Assembly (NCBI GenBank): GCA_028564705.1
Contig: JAPXFQ010001955.1
Span: 868,001 to 932,000 of the forward strand
Length of the DNA stretch: 64,000 nt
Reading direction: 5' to 3'
Origin: Apricaphanius iberus
Taxonomy: Eukaryota > Chordata > Actinopteri > Cyprinodontiformes > Aphaniidae
Under the pieces are notes generated by a model. It saw only the letters and a program-made list of their open reading frames with translations. It was not told the origin of the DNA and made no database searches. Position numbers and translations under genes: made by a program. Positions 40,457 to 52,326 of this stretch are shown piece after piece. The stretch's first letter is position 1; each line of letters opens with the position of its first letter.

Positions 40457-40742
40457 TTTAAAATGATATATATAAAAAAAAAAATACATCAAAATTGAAA
40501 CAAAAACGTTAAGTTGACGTTACAAAGGGAAAACTATCTTGCTGCTTCAGAAAAAAAACCTATTTTATAAAGTAATGTGCTGAGAGCTCGATAAAAGCAG
40601 ACCGGTCACGCCACCATCTTGCCGGCCTCCTCCTGCTCAGAGGCCACGCGGAGGGGCGTGGCTGCTGAAATTACGTAATTTGGCCGCCTGAAGCTGTGCG
40701 GACCTTGGGGATGCGTCAAGCATAAACCAAACTTTCTACTGA

Positions 40743-41040
40743 GCCAGGTTCTGCTGGAGATTTTTTCCTGCTGAAGGGGAGTTTTTCCTTTCCACTGTGG
40801 CTTCATGCTTGCTCACTATGAGGGACTGCTGAACGGATTGCTGTGATTGCAGGCCTACGTCAAAGGGGTTCAACCCCATGTCAACAACTTCATGCAATCT
40901 GCTGGGAATCCTTACATAGAAAACTTTTAACTGATTGGAATGTTTCTATGATTGTATTGAAATGACTTTTGTTGTAAAGTGCCCTGAGATTACATTTGTT
41001 GTGAATTGGGACTATATAAATAAAAGTGAATTGAATTGAG
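40743..41040 (+). repeat. L2-type LINE 3' tail, plus orientation
   Basis: GGTTCTGCTGGAGATTTTTT, GCTTGCTCACTATGAGGGA, TTGTAAAGTGCCCTGAGAT and TTGTTGTGAATTGGGACTAT, ending in ATAAAAGTGAATTGAATTGA. This is the reverse complement of the tails at 27985, 30296 and 31785, and is a 5'-truncated insertion. Confidence 0.82.
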
Positions 41041-41044
41041 AGAG

Positions 41045-41940
41045 AGATAATAATCAACTCAAGATTAAAAGAAACAAAACAAAAAAACAGTGTCAAGACA
41101 GCAAATCATAAACAGTTCACAACTCATGTGTTCCGCAACCCCATTACCAAATTACTTTGCTTTACACAAGGCACTTTAGCAATCAAATGAACGGCAATGA
41201 CACATTTTAAAATAGGCACAGATGGAGTGGGAGATGGGGGGATCTTTCCACCCCAGATTCAGATCAACCCTGATCTGTTCCCCACACACATAAGACAAAA
41301 ACGAAACAAAAAAATGGTCCTTAAGCGCTTGAAGTTCCTTTTTTACGATAACACTGAACGTAGGACAATCTGACACCGACTCCAGAGGCTCCAGTGAAAG
41401 AAGCAGGAATCATAGAGCCCAGACGCTTACGTCTAGTTTACACTGGCAGCAGGAGCAGCGTGGGCAGGAAATCAGGCTCTATCCGCTACCCAGCTGTTCA
41501 CACCAGACATGTATTTCTCTTCGGCAGTCGATAAGCGCTTCTGCTCAGCTGTTATTTATTCAGTTACTTTTTCATCATGGGTAAGAAAAAAAACATCATA
41601 AAATCATTACCCATGTTTCTGTGACCAGGAGGTTTGTGTACTTTTTTAATTTATCTGTTGTCAAGACACACACACAGCCAATAGGTATACTGATGAAATA
41701 CAATTTTTTAAAATCTGTTCTTCACATTTATTATATTTTCTCTACCCGTTTCTGAGTGTGAGTAGCCAGAAAGAGAGCACTCTATATTTGTTTGTTTGTT
41801 TTATTAAACACATTAAAAAATACAAAAAAGCTATGTGAAATATACATAAAATTCATGTGTGCAGAAGTGGTAGAAGCCTGAATGGGCTTACTGTATGTGG
41901 AAACATATACAGAGGGTTCCACAAGGTCAATATTCGCATT
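41045..41940. other. Stretch without a recognised gene
   Basis: AT-rich with no convincing frame. A GC-richer patch at 41430-41540 contains no recognisable domain. Confidence 0.45.
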
Positions 41941-41946
41941 CAAAAG

Positions 41947-44900
41947 CTTTGCAGTCATTCATTCATTCATTCATCATCTTCCGCTTATCCGGGGTCGGGT
42001 CGCGGGGGCAGTAGCCTAAGCAAAGAGGCCCAGACTTCCCTCTCCCCGGCTACTTGGGCCAGCTCCTCGGGAGGAATCCCGAGGCGTTCCCAGGCCAGCT
42101 GGGAGACATAATCCCTCCAGCGGGTCCTGGGTCTTCCCCTGGGTCTCCTCCCGGTGGGACGTGCCCAGAACACCTCACCAGGGAGGCGTCCAGGAGGCAT
42201 CCTGACCAGATGCCTGCCACCTCAACTGGCTCCTCTCGATGTGGAGGAGCAGCGGCTCTACTCTGAGCCCCCTCCGGATGACCGAGCTTCTCACCCTATC
42301 TCTAAGGGAGAGCCCAGCCACCCTACGGAGGAAACTCATTTCAGCCGCCTGTATCCGCGATCTCGTTCTTTCGGTCACCACCCAGCGTTCGTGACCATAG
42401 ATGAGGGTAGGAACGTAGATCGACCGGTAAATTGAGAGCTTTGCCTTTCGGCTCAGCTCTCTCTTCACCACGACAGACCGGTACAGCGCCCGCATAACTG
42501 CAGACGCCTTACCAATCCGTCCATCGATCTCCCGCTCCATTTTTCCCTCATTCGTGAACAAGACCCCAGATACCTAAACTCCCCCACTTGAGGAAGGACC
42601 TCATCCCCGACCCGGAGAAGGCACTCTACCCTTTTCCGGCTCAAGACCATGGTCTCGGATTTGGAGGTGCTGATCCTCATCCCAGCCGCTTCACACTCGG
42701 CTGCGAACCGCTCCAACGAGAGCTGTAGATCACGTTCAGATGAAGCCAACAAGACCACATCATCTGCGAAGAGCAGAGACCCGATCCTGAGGTCACCAAA
42801 ACGGATCGCCTCAACACCTTGGCTGTGCCTAGAAATCCTGTCCATAAACATTATAAACAAGACCGGTGACAAAGGGCAACCTTGGCGGAGTCCAGCTCTC
42901 ACCGGAAATGAGTCTGACTTACTGCCGGCAATGCGAACCAGACTCTGACACCGTTCATATAGGGACCTAACAGCCCGTATCAAAGGGTCTGGTACCCCAT
43001 ACTCCCGGAGTACCCTCCACAGGACACCCCGAGGGACACGGTCGAATGCCTTCTCCAAGTCCACAAAGCACATGTAGACCGGTTTGGCGAACTCCCACGC
43101 ACCCTCCAGGACCCTGCCGAGGGTGTAGAGCTGGTTCAGTGTTCCACGGCCAGGACGAAAACCGCATTGTTCCTCCTGAATCCGAGGTTCGACTATCCGT
43201 CGGACCCTCCTCTCCAGGACCCCCGAATAGACCTTACCAGGGAGGCTCAGAAGTGTGATTCCCCCTATAGTTGGAACACACTCTGTGGTCCCCCTTTTTA
43301 AAGAGGGGGACCACCACCCCGGTCTGCCAATCCAAGGGAACTGCCCCCGATGTCCATGCAATATTGCAGAGCCGCGTCAACCAACACAGCCCTACAACAT
43401 CCAGAGCCTTGAGGAACTCCGGCCGAATCTCATCCACCCCCGGTGCCTTGCCACCAAGGAGCTTTTTAACAACCTCAGTGACTTCAGCACCAGAGATTGG
43501 AGAGCCCGTACCAGAGTCCTCAGAATCTGCTTCCAAACAGGAAGGCGTGTCGGTGGGATTGAGGAGGTCTTCGAAGTATTCCATCCACCGACCCAAAACG
43601 TCCCGCGTTGAGGTCAGCAGCTCACCGCCCCCACTGTAAACAGTGTTGGTGGCAGAACGTTTTCCTCCCCCTGAGATGCCGGATGGTGGACCAGAATCGC
43701 TTCGAAGCCATACGGAAGTCGTTCTCCATGGTCTCTCCAAACTCCTCCCACGCCCGAGTTTTTGCCTCAGCGACCATCCGAGCCGCACTCCGCTTGGCCT
43801 GTCGGTACCTATCAGCTGCTTCCGGAGTCCCACAGGCTAAAAAGGCCCGATAGGACTCCTTCTTTAGCTTGACAGCATCCCTCACCGCTGGTGTCCACCA
43901 TCGGGTTCGAGGGTTGCCGCCGCGACAGGCACCGACTACCTTACGGCCACAACTACGGTCAGCCTGGAGGCAAGGAACATGGCCCATTCAGACTCAATGT
44001 CCCCCGCCTCCCCCGGGACGTGTTTGAAGTTCTGCCAGAGGTGAGAGTTGAAACCCCTTCTGACAGGAGACTCCGCCAGACGTTCCCAGCAGACCCTCAC
44101 AACACGTTTGGGCCTGCCAGGTCTGTCCGGCGTCCTCCCCCACCACCGGAGCCGACTCACCACCAGGTAGTGGTCGGTGGATAGCTCCGCCCCTCTCTTC
44201 ACCCGAGTGTCCAAAACATGCGGCCGCAGGTCAGATGAAACGACAACCAGGTCGATCATCGAGCCGCGGCCTAGGGTGTCCTGGTGCCACGTGCACACAT
44301 GAACACCCTTATGCTTGAACATGGTGTTCGTTATGGACAATCCATGACGAGCACAGAAGTCCAACAACAAAACACCGCTCGGGTTCAGATCGGGGGGGCC
44401 ATACCGCCCAACCACGCCTCTCCAGGTCTCACTGTCACTGCCCACGTGAGCGTTGAAATCCCCCAGCAGAATGAGGGAGTCCCCAGAAGGAGCACTCTCC
44501 AGCACCCCCTCCAAGGAGTCCAAGAAGGGTGGGTATTCTGCACTACCGTTTGGTGCATAAGCACAAACAATAGTCAGAACCCGTCCCCCCACCCGCAGGC
44601 GGAGGGAGGCTACCCTCTCATTCACCGGGGTAAACCCCAACGTATAGGCGCCGAGATGGGGGGCAACAAGTATGCCCACCCCAGCTCGGCGCCTCTCACC
44701 GGGGGCAACGCCAGAGTGGAAGAGAGTCCAACCCCTCTCGAGGAGACGGGTTCCAGAGCCAGAGCCATGCGTCGAGGCAAGACCGACGATGTCCAGTCGG
44801 AACCTTTCAACCTCGCACACCAGCTCCGGCTCCTTCCCCACCAGAGAGGTGACGTTCCACGTCCCAAGAGCCAGCTTCTGCAGTCGAGGATCGGACCGCC

Positions 44901-45328
44901 AAGGTCCCCGCCTTCGGCCACCGCCCACCTTGCATTGCACCCGACCCCTATGGCCCCTCCCACAGGTGGTGAGCTCATGGGAAGGGGGGCCCATGTTTCC
45001 TCTTCGGGCTAAGCCCGGCCGGGCCCCATAGGTAAAGGCCCGGCCACCAGGCGCTCGCCAACGTGCCCCACCTCCAGGCCTGGCTCCAGAGTGGGGCCCC
45101 GGTGACCCGCGTCCGGGCGAGGGAACACTTGGTCCAACGCTGTCATTCATCATAGGGGTTTTTGGGCTGCACTTTGTCTGATCCCTCACCTAGGACCAGT
45201 TTGCCAAGGGTGACCCTACCAGGGGCATAAAGCCCCAGACAACATAGCTCCTAGGATCATTGGGACACTCAAACCCCTCCACCGCGGTAAGGTGGTAGCC
45301 CAAGGAGGGTCACTGGCAACTTTGCAGT
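41947..45328 (-). mobile_element. Rex3: Rex3-type (RTE clade) LINE, near full length, 9 bp target duplication
   Basis: The element occupies 41956-45319 (3.36 kb). CTTTGCAGT flanks it at 41947-41955 and 45320-45328. The tail is CATTCATTCATTCATTCATC at 41955-41974 (ATGAATGA repeats on the minus strand). The endonuclease and RT lie in one long ORF, as expected for RTE elements. The + strand contains CCGGTGACAAAGGGCAACC (42861) and ACCACCACCCCGGTCTGCCA (43309), which I recognise as very like the conserved RT sites long used to detect Rex3 in fishes. The 5' UTR (45190-45319) is retained, unusual because most copies are 5'-truncated. Confidence 0.9.
41985..45189 (-). pseudogene. Rex3-type endonuclease/reverse transcriptase ORF, several frameshifts
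   Basis: From 45189 a Gly/Pro/Arg-rich N terminus leads into the APE endonuclease (about residues 100-340): [57 protein letters not shown] and [12 protein letters not shown], with the catalytic Asp and His present. The frame breaks near 43960 and continues with NPRTRWWTPAVRDAVKLKKE, then GGKAPGVDEIRPEFLKALD and WQTGVVVPLFKKGDHR. After another break RT continues (43361-42600): EEQCGFRPGRGT, FVDLEKAFDRVPRG, GLRQGCPLSPVLF, and a palm LLFADDVVLLASS with intact catalytic Asp pair. The last parts (KMEREIDGRIGKASAVMRAL, then RPRGRPRTRWRDYVSQLAWE, ending LLPPRPDPG) are in further frames. About five frame changes show it is inactive. Confidence 0.9.
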
Positions 45329-45329
45329 A

Positions 45330-48300
45330 TGAAATCTAACTGATAATTGTTCATGTGATGTTTTATATAGCGGAAGATGCAAATTTAAAGCTTGTCTAGT
45401 AGAGTAGCTGTGAATTTGAGTATTAGTATGAAAATAACCCTTGACATAAGAAGGAAAATTTGTCTCAAAAATAATTTAAAAAACAAAACAGGTGAGAAGT
45501 GTGTTAATATAAAAAATATTCAAAAGCTGTAAATTTAAAAAAAGAGGTGCACTGGCTGTGCCCCAAGCTTCATTAACTTATCATACAAGAGGAAATTAGT
45601 CAAGCTGATAGATGATCAAGATGAGCGAAAGTTCTTAGGTTTATTCCAAAAATCCCCAAAAACTTCGCAAACTACTTTAAATCTGAGTTGAATCCTAGTA
45701 TAGACTTCTATCCTTCTACACTGCTCCTCCCCTAGTATAATTGTATTATACTATAAACTCTTGAATTGGCAATTGGTGCAACTAACAACATAAACATAAT
45801 TGTCTGTCTATAGTCCGCTAACAGCTGCATTAGGTGCATTACTGTTTGATGTCATTCATAAATTTCATTCATAAATTTCGTTAAGCACTTTGATCAACAA
45901 TATTGTAATTAAATGTGCTATATAGTTATATTGAACATGAACTCCAAGCTTTCACTTGCCTTTAAAGTATGAGACATCGAAGCTGTCCAAATTCGCAGCC
46001 AAGGCTAATTAAGTGATTATTTTAGTCCAAATTAAGTGAAATTAATGAACAAATTTTATGAGTTCATTCTAATTATTTGTTTATCTAAAAATGTATTCAG
46101 TTAGGTTTACCTCAGTTTGCAGCCCATTTTAAATAATTGTCATCCATACGCTACTATTTTCATATGATAGTTGTGTTGTCCAACTTTGTGTTCAGTCAGT
46201 GGCTATGTAAACAGTCTAATACAGTGCAGTGTGGTATTTTGGTAATCAAATAAATTATTGAGTACTACTTTTGTATTTATACTTTGCTCTTCAGTTTAAA
46301 GTCAATCAAGTGGGCCCATTATCACTTTTAACTAAAACTTCAACCATATTTTATCTTTGATTCGATCTCAGGCAACAGTGATTCAACTGGACCCTCAACT
46401 TACCCTTAATAGATTCAGAATCAGAAATACTTTACTGATCCCACAAGGGGAAATTCATTTCAGTACAGCCTGATCAAGAGTAGACATACAAACATGTGTT
46501 ACACATGCCAGATCCAGGCATACCTTGGTTTCTGCAGCCCCAGGGGGGGCTCACATGTGTTTTCATCCTTAGTCAAGAGTCAAAAAACAGGTAATAGAAA
46601 AATAAAAACACATCTAAGCACACATATTTAGACATTAACAATGACACATCAGGAGGGATGGAGGTATGAGCTCCAGTCCACAGGCTAACGCGCTGCCACC
46701 AAGGCGCACCGTCATCCAGCTTCCTGGTACAGGAGAGAGCATTAGGATACAGCCAGATGGTGTGTGTATGTTAGTGTGCGTCTCTGAATTCCATGACAGT
46801 GTGTGCGTCAGTAGATGCAGGTGGACGGGGGGAGGATACTCTGTTTACATTCCTCAACTCAGCCTCAACTAGGCAGGTACTGAACTTTTAGAGACTGAAA
46901 TATCAGGCTATAAATATGGTTCCTGACTTGTCAGGGCCCCGTTTATAATAATTTTGTGAAGGAACTGTCCACACCGGAGTAATTGTTGTTTTGTGATGTC
47001 TGTCACTGTAAGCATATCTTTGATTATGTGGGTGGAGTTCTAATAAAGGCGTGCAGGCCTCTCCCCAGCATTGCCAATTTAGCAAACTTGTTGCTATTTC
47101 TAACGACTTTTCAGATCGTCTTATCGAATTTTTTCCCATGAAGCGCCTGCCGACAAATGTACAAATGTACAAAATGCTACTTTCTGTGACACTTTCTCTC
47201 TGATATTCTTCGCACATTAGAGACTCAACTTGCTCTACTCTGAACTGTCTGTCAGCAGGGAAATGATCTGCGCAAGCTCAGACAGCATGATCACACGTCA
47301 AAAACCTCTCTCGGTTCATTTCACCCACCGTCAAAGAGATGGAGCTCATTTCACCTAGTCACAAAATAAGTTTTATCTTCAACATGCATTGAAAAAAAAG
47401 TAAAAGAGTAAAAAAGAAATGTGCATGAACATAATACCAATTGTTATTTTTTTAAGCCACACAAACATCATTCTTTACCTTCATCTTTCAAACCTCTCCT
47501 TACGAAGAGGGAGAAATGCAGAAATTGTCTGTACGTCTTATTTGTTAGGGTTCGAGAAACCTTCGAAATTTACGGTCAGTTCAATAACTGTTGACAAGCA
47601 ATGTTTGGTGCACACTAAATACGCCCTATTTTTTTTTCTTCAGAACTAGAAAATGTTGCTTACAAAGTATTGGATGTCTAGTTATAATTTTCTATCTCGT
47701 AAATTGGTACCACTTCCCTTCTCTCAAAATAATATAACATGTTCCACAGTTTCCCGTAACATTTTTTCCCTGTTTAAGTATTGTTTTATTTTACCCTGTT
47801 TTATTCAATCTTTATCTAGATATAATTATATCCTCCTTTCTGTCTTGCCCTGTTTTCCTCATTATACCAACTTTCGTTTGAAAGCCACATAGCAGTTTTT
47901 TTCTTCCTGCCATCTTTCTTTGACATTTTAAGGCTGCCCTTTTCTGTTATATTGATACATTCATTTATTACTTTTATAATTTTATGTCAGAAGACAATGG
48001 TTTTGCATACAGTTTTTATTGCAAACTGGTTTTATTTGTATTGAATAAAAGAAGATGAAGACCACCACATTAGTCATGACATCATCACGCCACCGTGACA
48101 TGATGACGTAATTGATATGTAAATTAGCATGTGACATTATCTGCCGACATCTAGCGATTTTCTGGGGCAACTTCAGCTACTTCCTGTCAGAGACAGTTGG
48201 CAACACTGCCTCTCCCTGTTCTGCTGCAGTTGTGAGCATCGCAGGGCGCTGTGAATGTTGGATGCACAGAGGAGAGATTGCACGTGCACATATGTTCAGT

Positions 48301-48795
48301 AAACATGTCTGGTTATTATAGAAGTTAAGATTAACCTCACTAAAGGAGTCTGGGTTGTGCAGTGATTTCTACATCAGCTGAGCCATCGGGAGTAACAGCA
48401 GAGCAGAAGAGATGCAGGTGCAAGTAGAGATTCAATGGTAATAAATAGGGTGTAAATATATGTGTCTAAATGGCTGCAGCTTGTATATACATATTGCAGT
48501 GTAAAGGTTGAGTAATAGTCTGTAGTTCTTCGCCTGTATTAGGGCGTTTTTAACATGGTACTGGTGTCCGTACCTGGTCAAAATCAACTTTTTTCGTACC
48601 ATGTGAACACATGCCTGGACCGTGCCAGGATACAACCAAAAATACCTGCCTTGGAGGTAGTATTGCATTCCAGGTACGAGTGGATATGGATCACGTGAAC
48701 ACAAGTTGTACTCTGGCCGTACTCCAAGACAATAGACCCGCTCCACGCGGAAATGACGACACCGCCGGACGAAATTACAGAATCACCTCGTGACC
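45330..48795. other. Long non-coding stretch with scattered repeat fragments
   Basis: No gene recognised. 46404-46460 carries TCAGAATCAGAAATACTTTA and CAAGGGGAAATTCATTTC, a segment found at the 3' ends of widespread fish LINEs. 47066-47120 (GCATTGCCAATTTAGCAAAC, TAACGACTTTTCAGA) is a decayed relative of the hAT element at 50344. 48540-48720 has GTACCTGG and CCAGGTAC motifs in inverted arrangement, possibly an old MITE. The rest is AT-rich. Confidence 0.5.
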
Positions 48796-48956
48796 ATAAG
48801 GGGGAAGCCAAGATGGCGCTCTGAGCAGTCACGTTTCGTTGAGCTCTGCGAACCTAGCCTTTTGAAATATATTACACACTGTGAACAGAGACTTTATTTA
48901 CGTCTACACAATATTCATTCTTTACTCCTAGTTTTGGTATCTATGTGCGAACCAAA

Positions 48957-49909
48957 ATGAGCAAGCCAGAGAAGAGAAATACCGAAACTAAGAAGTCGCT
49001 AGCTAACAGCGGTTCCGTTAGCAAAGTTAACCAAGCCGCTCATCTTCTCTCACTCCTGAGAAACCTGCCGACACTAAAACTACTCTCATCGACTCCATGC
49101 ATGACTATTTGGAGGCATTTTCCGAACCGCTTCAACGTTTCCGGATGGAAGAAGAGTTTCCCCCTCTCCCTGTCACTCTATGTGACACTAAGAACTAAGA
49201 AAAGTTGTGGATACGGAGACATCTACGGTTCTTTCCCAGCTCTCATCACATACCATGCTGATAAACTCGAGGTCGGAGACTCTTGAAAAAATGGTGTGTG
49301 ATAACTCCAGAGTCATCTCCGAGATGAAAAAAGCTGTCCAAGAGAACACTGAACATATCACAGCTGAGAAGGAATCATTTGCTGCCGTCTGCGCTGAGTT
49401 AAATGATACAAAGGGCAGAGTTGTCAACATCGAAGCACAGCTCGATAAATACAGAGCAATCACTGAAGCACAGGAAAAGCGCATCTCTCACCTGGAGAGC
49501 TATTCACGCCGATGGAATCTGAAACTCTACGGTCTGGCCGAGAGGGAGAAGCAGGACGTGCGGCAGGAGGTCATCAAAGTTTACAGATCGGTCCTACCGG
49601 AGGCGCAAGATAAATTCCCCAATGTTGTTGACACCGTCCACCTCATCGGCCACAAGAAGCCCAGCAACAACCAACCCAGGGGGATCATCATTCAGGATCT
49701 ACCGCGATGCTGTCTGGCGTGCCGCCAACAAATCTACCTACCTGAAAGGCAAAAACCTGAAGCTGGCTGAGGACCTGTCCCCTGATGACCGCGCCCAGAG
49801 AAACAGACTCTGGCCGGCTGTGGAAGCCACGCGCAAAGAAAATAAGCTGGCGTTCTTCGTAGGAGGACGTGCGTTTGTGGATGGTAAAGAGATTTTTCCA
49901 CCCCTATAA
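48957..49909 (+). pseudogene. L1 ORF1, two frameshifts
   Basis: ATG at 48957 gives MSKPEKRNTETKKSLANSG, a basic N terminus like that of the minus-strand copy. The frame shifts before 49207, where the coiled coil follows (INSRSETLEKMVCDNSRVI, then LNDTKGRVVNIEAQLDKY), and then the RRM start LESYSRRWNLKLYGLAERE. Near 49700 a second shift leads to the C-terminal domain: DAVWRAANKSTYLKGKNL, LSPDDRAQRNRLWPAVEAT, FFVGGRAFVDGKEIF, ending at 49907-49909. Domain order and length match ORF1 of the better-preserved copy at 39662-40456. Confidence 0.82.
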
Positions 49910-50178
49910 TTTTACCCAAGACATTTTGAGTTTTATTGGTCTGGAGTTTGGCTGCATATTTTTGCAGTAAATATTGTTATGAGCAAGCTGAATAACCTTC
50001 TTCTTTCTTTTTTTTATTCTTTTTTTTAATAATCAGTTATTTAAATGCTCACATGTGAAGCGTTTATTTTTATTACCATATTGGTTCTATTTCCTTAGGC
50101 TATTGTATTCCTACTGTCATTATTCAAGTTCACAATTTCCTTACTCAGGGGTTGCAGTTCTCATCTTATATAAAACTC

Positions 50179-52326
50179 TCTTAAAGAGTAACTCAACACC
50201 CCACCGGTGTATAACCCCCCCCACATTTATTTTTTAAAAACGGCTCAAAAGAAGGCGTTGCCTGGCGGACCAGGAAAAACGCGGGGGGAATACTGCCTGG
50301 GCGTGGTCTGGGCTGTGACTGACTGCCAGGCAGCAGCGCAGAGCAGTGTTGCCAACTTAGCGACTTTGTCGCTAGATTTAGCGACTTTTCAGACCCCTAA
50401 AGCGACAAATCTAGCGACTTTTTCTGGTGTTATTGGAGACTTATCTGGTGTTTAGGAGACTCTGGCGTGAAGCACGTATTGTTCTGCAGTTACTGTCCTC
50501 AACGTGAGCCCCTCCCCCGTCCCAAAGCACTTACAGGCGGCCAGTCTCACAGTAGCCTTGCGCAGCAGTCCCATCTACAGTCTATGGGCGGAGCAGAGAG
50601 GGAGAGAGAGGAGACCCTCACCACTCGGCGTCCGGACTGCAAATGAAATGCGCTTGCGCAAAAGAAAGCCGCCGCTGGCTTGCAGAGCGGGATTTAAATG
50701 AAAACGTTTCTTCGCTGTGACGCTGTCACACAAATAAATCACTGCATTTGACTCACACAACCTCAGCAGCTCAGTCACTTATTCACCTCGTCCACTGTGT
50801 GTGTAGCCTACCTCTCTGTGACATAAGATCTTGCTAGCTAGCTCAGCAAAAAAAAAAAAAAAAACTTTAAAAAAAAAAACCTAAGTAACTCTGCCAGAGT
50901 GTGTCTTTTGGGTCACTTTGCCGGTCCCAAGCCCGGATAAAGGAGGAGGGTTGGTTGTAGAGCTAGCAATTTCACCCTACAGAACAATCTTTTGATTAAA
51001 TTTGCTGTTATAACATTTAACAATACAGGACAAAACTGATGTGTGTAATGTGGATCTAGACAAAGCATTAAAATCATTAAATGTTGTTAATGTTGAAATT
51101 ATTTTTGTACATTTGTAGTTCTAAACATATTTAGGGTGTTTTTTACTCACTTTTACTGTTATTTGCAAATTACCAATTATGCAAATTAGGCGATGACGTC
51201 ATTTAGCGACTTCTAGCGACTTTTGGGACAGCCAATAGCTACTTTCCTTACTGAGGAGTTGGCAACACTGGCGCAGAGTCACAGACGGCCAGAAAGGCGG
51301 AGAGAGCCACAGCAACGCGGGCTTCTTCGCCTCAAAGGGAAATAATCTGTAGGTTGAGTTTTTCTCCAGTTCTGTGGAGTAACTGAGGGGCTCTTAGTCA
51401 TATCATTTCGGGCCGATGTCTCGTTCTCAGCAGCAGGTGCCGAACCTGTAGCGGCATCGCAGCATAGAATGAGCGCCGTCTCGTACATTGTTTTTACCAA
51501 ATCTAATGCTAAATATCGATTAGCTCGAGTAATTTCGTGTGATTCTGCCTCGACAGGCGCACCTGCAGCCACTGTACGTCATTGTCTGCAGCAGAAAATG
51601 TGTTGAAGAGAGATGCCCGGTATAAAGTACCTAAGCATGACGAGAAAATCATTCAGGAATGTGCAAAAAAAAAAAAGGAAACACCATCACAATTATTCCA
51701 TTAAAAACGAACTCTTAGCAATGATGTTAGTTATCCTTTATAATTAAGTTTATCATAGGTAATGAGAAAATGTCAGTAAGTAGGGGTAACCATCTGCATA
51801 ACGGAGCACTCAAGTTTTGTGCTCCAAGCATTTCATAGCGCCTCTCTACGGAGGTATGGCCGAGTTCCCCTCTCTTATACAGAGCTGTAGTAAAAAGAAA
51901 AGTTAATACACTAGAAACGCTACGCTAAAGAAATAACTAAATACTATGCTAATGATAACTTGCCAACCTGAAAATCGATGTAAAACGCTCGCTCACTATT
52001 CCAACTCCAACTCGCTACAGGGCGTATGCGAGCCTTGACTGCTTTTATACCCCAAGCGGCAGAGCGACGGACGTCACACACTACCAAATCACGTCACACA
52101 AACTTCTGAGCAAATGGGGAGGACAGGAATGAAATTCAAATGTAGTGTAACCGAAAATGCACAGATGGCGCCACAGAGACGGTTTTAGGCTCAAAAGTGA
52201 GATTTTATCTAATTTGCTCTCAAATGTCAAAAAAGGGACCAGGACATGTAGAGAGAACTATAAGAAGCATATCTATGCAGTTTATAAGCTACAAAAAGTT
52301 GATTTGGTGTTTAGTTTTCCTTTAAG
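50179..52326. mobile_element. TTAA-flanked DNA element between L1 ORF1 and ORF2
   Basis: The left end reads TTAA then AGAGTAACTCAACACC (from about 50179). The right end, read inwards, is TTAA then AGGAAAACTAAACACC (to about 52326). The imperfect inverted ends and TTAA flanks match the style of the element at 29974-31467. The body from about 51500 to 52320 is non-coding and reappears at 61105-61765 with the same orientation: GATTAGCTCGAGTAAT, AAAATCATTCAGGAATGTGC and AAAAACGAACTCTTAGC occur in both. It contains the complete hAT element at 50344-51270. No transposase. Confidence 0.7.
50336..51278. mobile_element. Complete non-autonomous hAT element with 8 bp target duplication
   Basis: The element is 50344-51270 (927 bp), with terminal inverted repeats CAGTGTTGCCAAC and GTTGGCAACACTG. 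GCGCAGAG occurs immediately on both sides (50336-50343, 51271-51278), the 8 bp duplication typical of hAT transposition. TAGCGACTTTT motifs repeat inside both ends. There is no transposase frame, so it was mobilised in trans. It is nested in the TTAA element. A decayed relative lies near 47066. Confidence 0.93.

Larger units (their letters stand above)
35084..40647 (-). mobile_element. Near-complete L1-clade LINE with a perfect 15 bp target duplication
   Basis: The element proper spans 35099-40632 (5.5 kb) on the minus strand. CTGCTCAGAGGCCAC occurs at 35084-35098 and again at 40633-40647, an intact target-site duplication. The 3' end is the T run at 35099-35107 (a poly-A tail on the minus strand). 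The 5' UTR is about 170 bases and contains CAAGATGGTGGCG. ORF1 and ORF2 are both present in the correct order, with few stops and frameshifts plus one nested SINE (37408-37783). By state of preservation it is one of the younger insertions in the window. It split the unclassified repeat copy B. Confidence 0.92.

Noticed and set aside
43936..45031. Plus-strand frames (up to 242 codons) opposite the Rex3 ORF.
   Set aside because: They are the complement of the endonuclease coding sequence and show no recognised protein.
48328..48350. TTAACCTCACTAAAGGAG resembles a bacteriophage T3 promoter core.
   Set aside because: It is one base short of the core and sits in ordinary AT-rich eukaryotic DNA with no vector sequence beside it; chance is the simplest reading.
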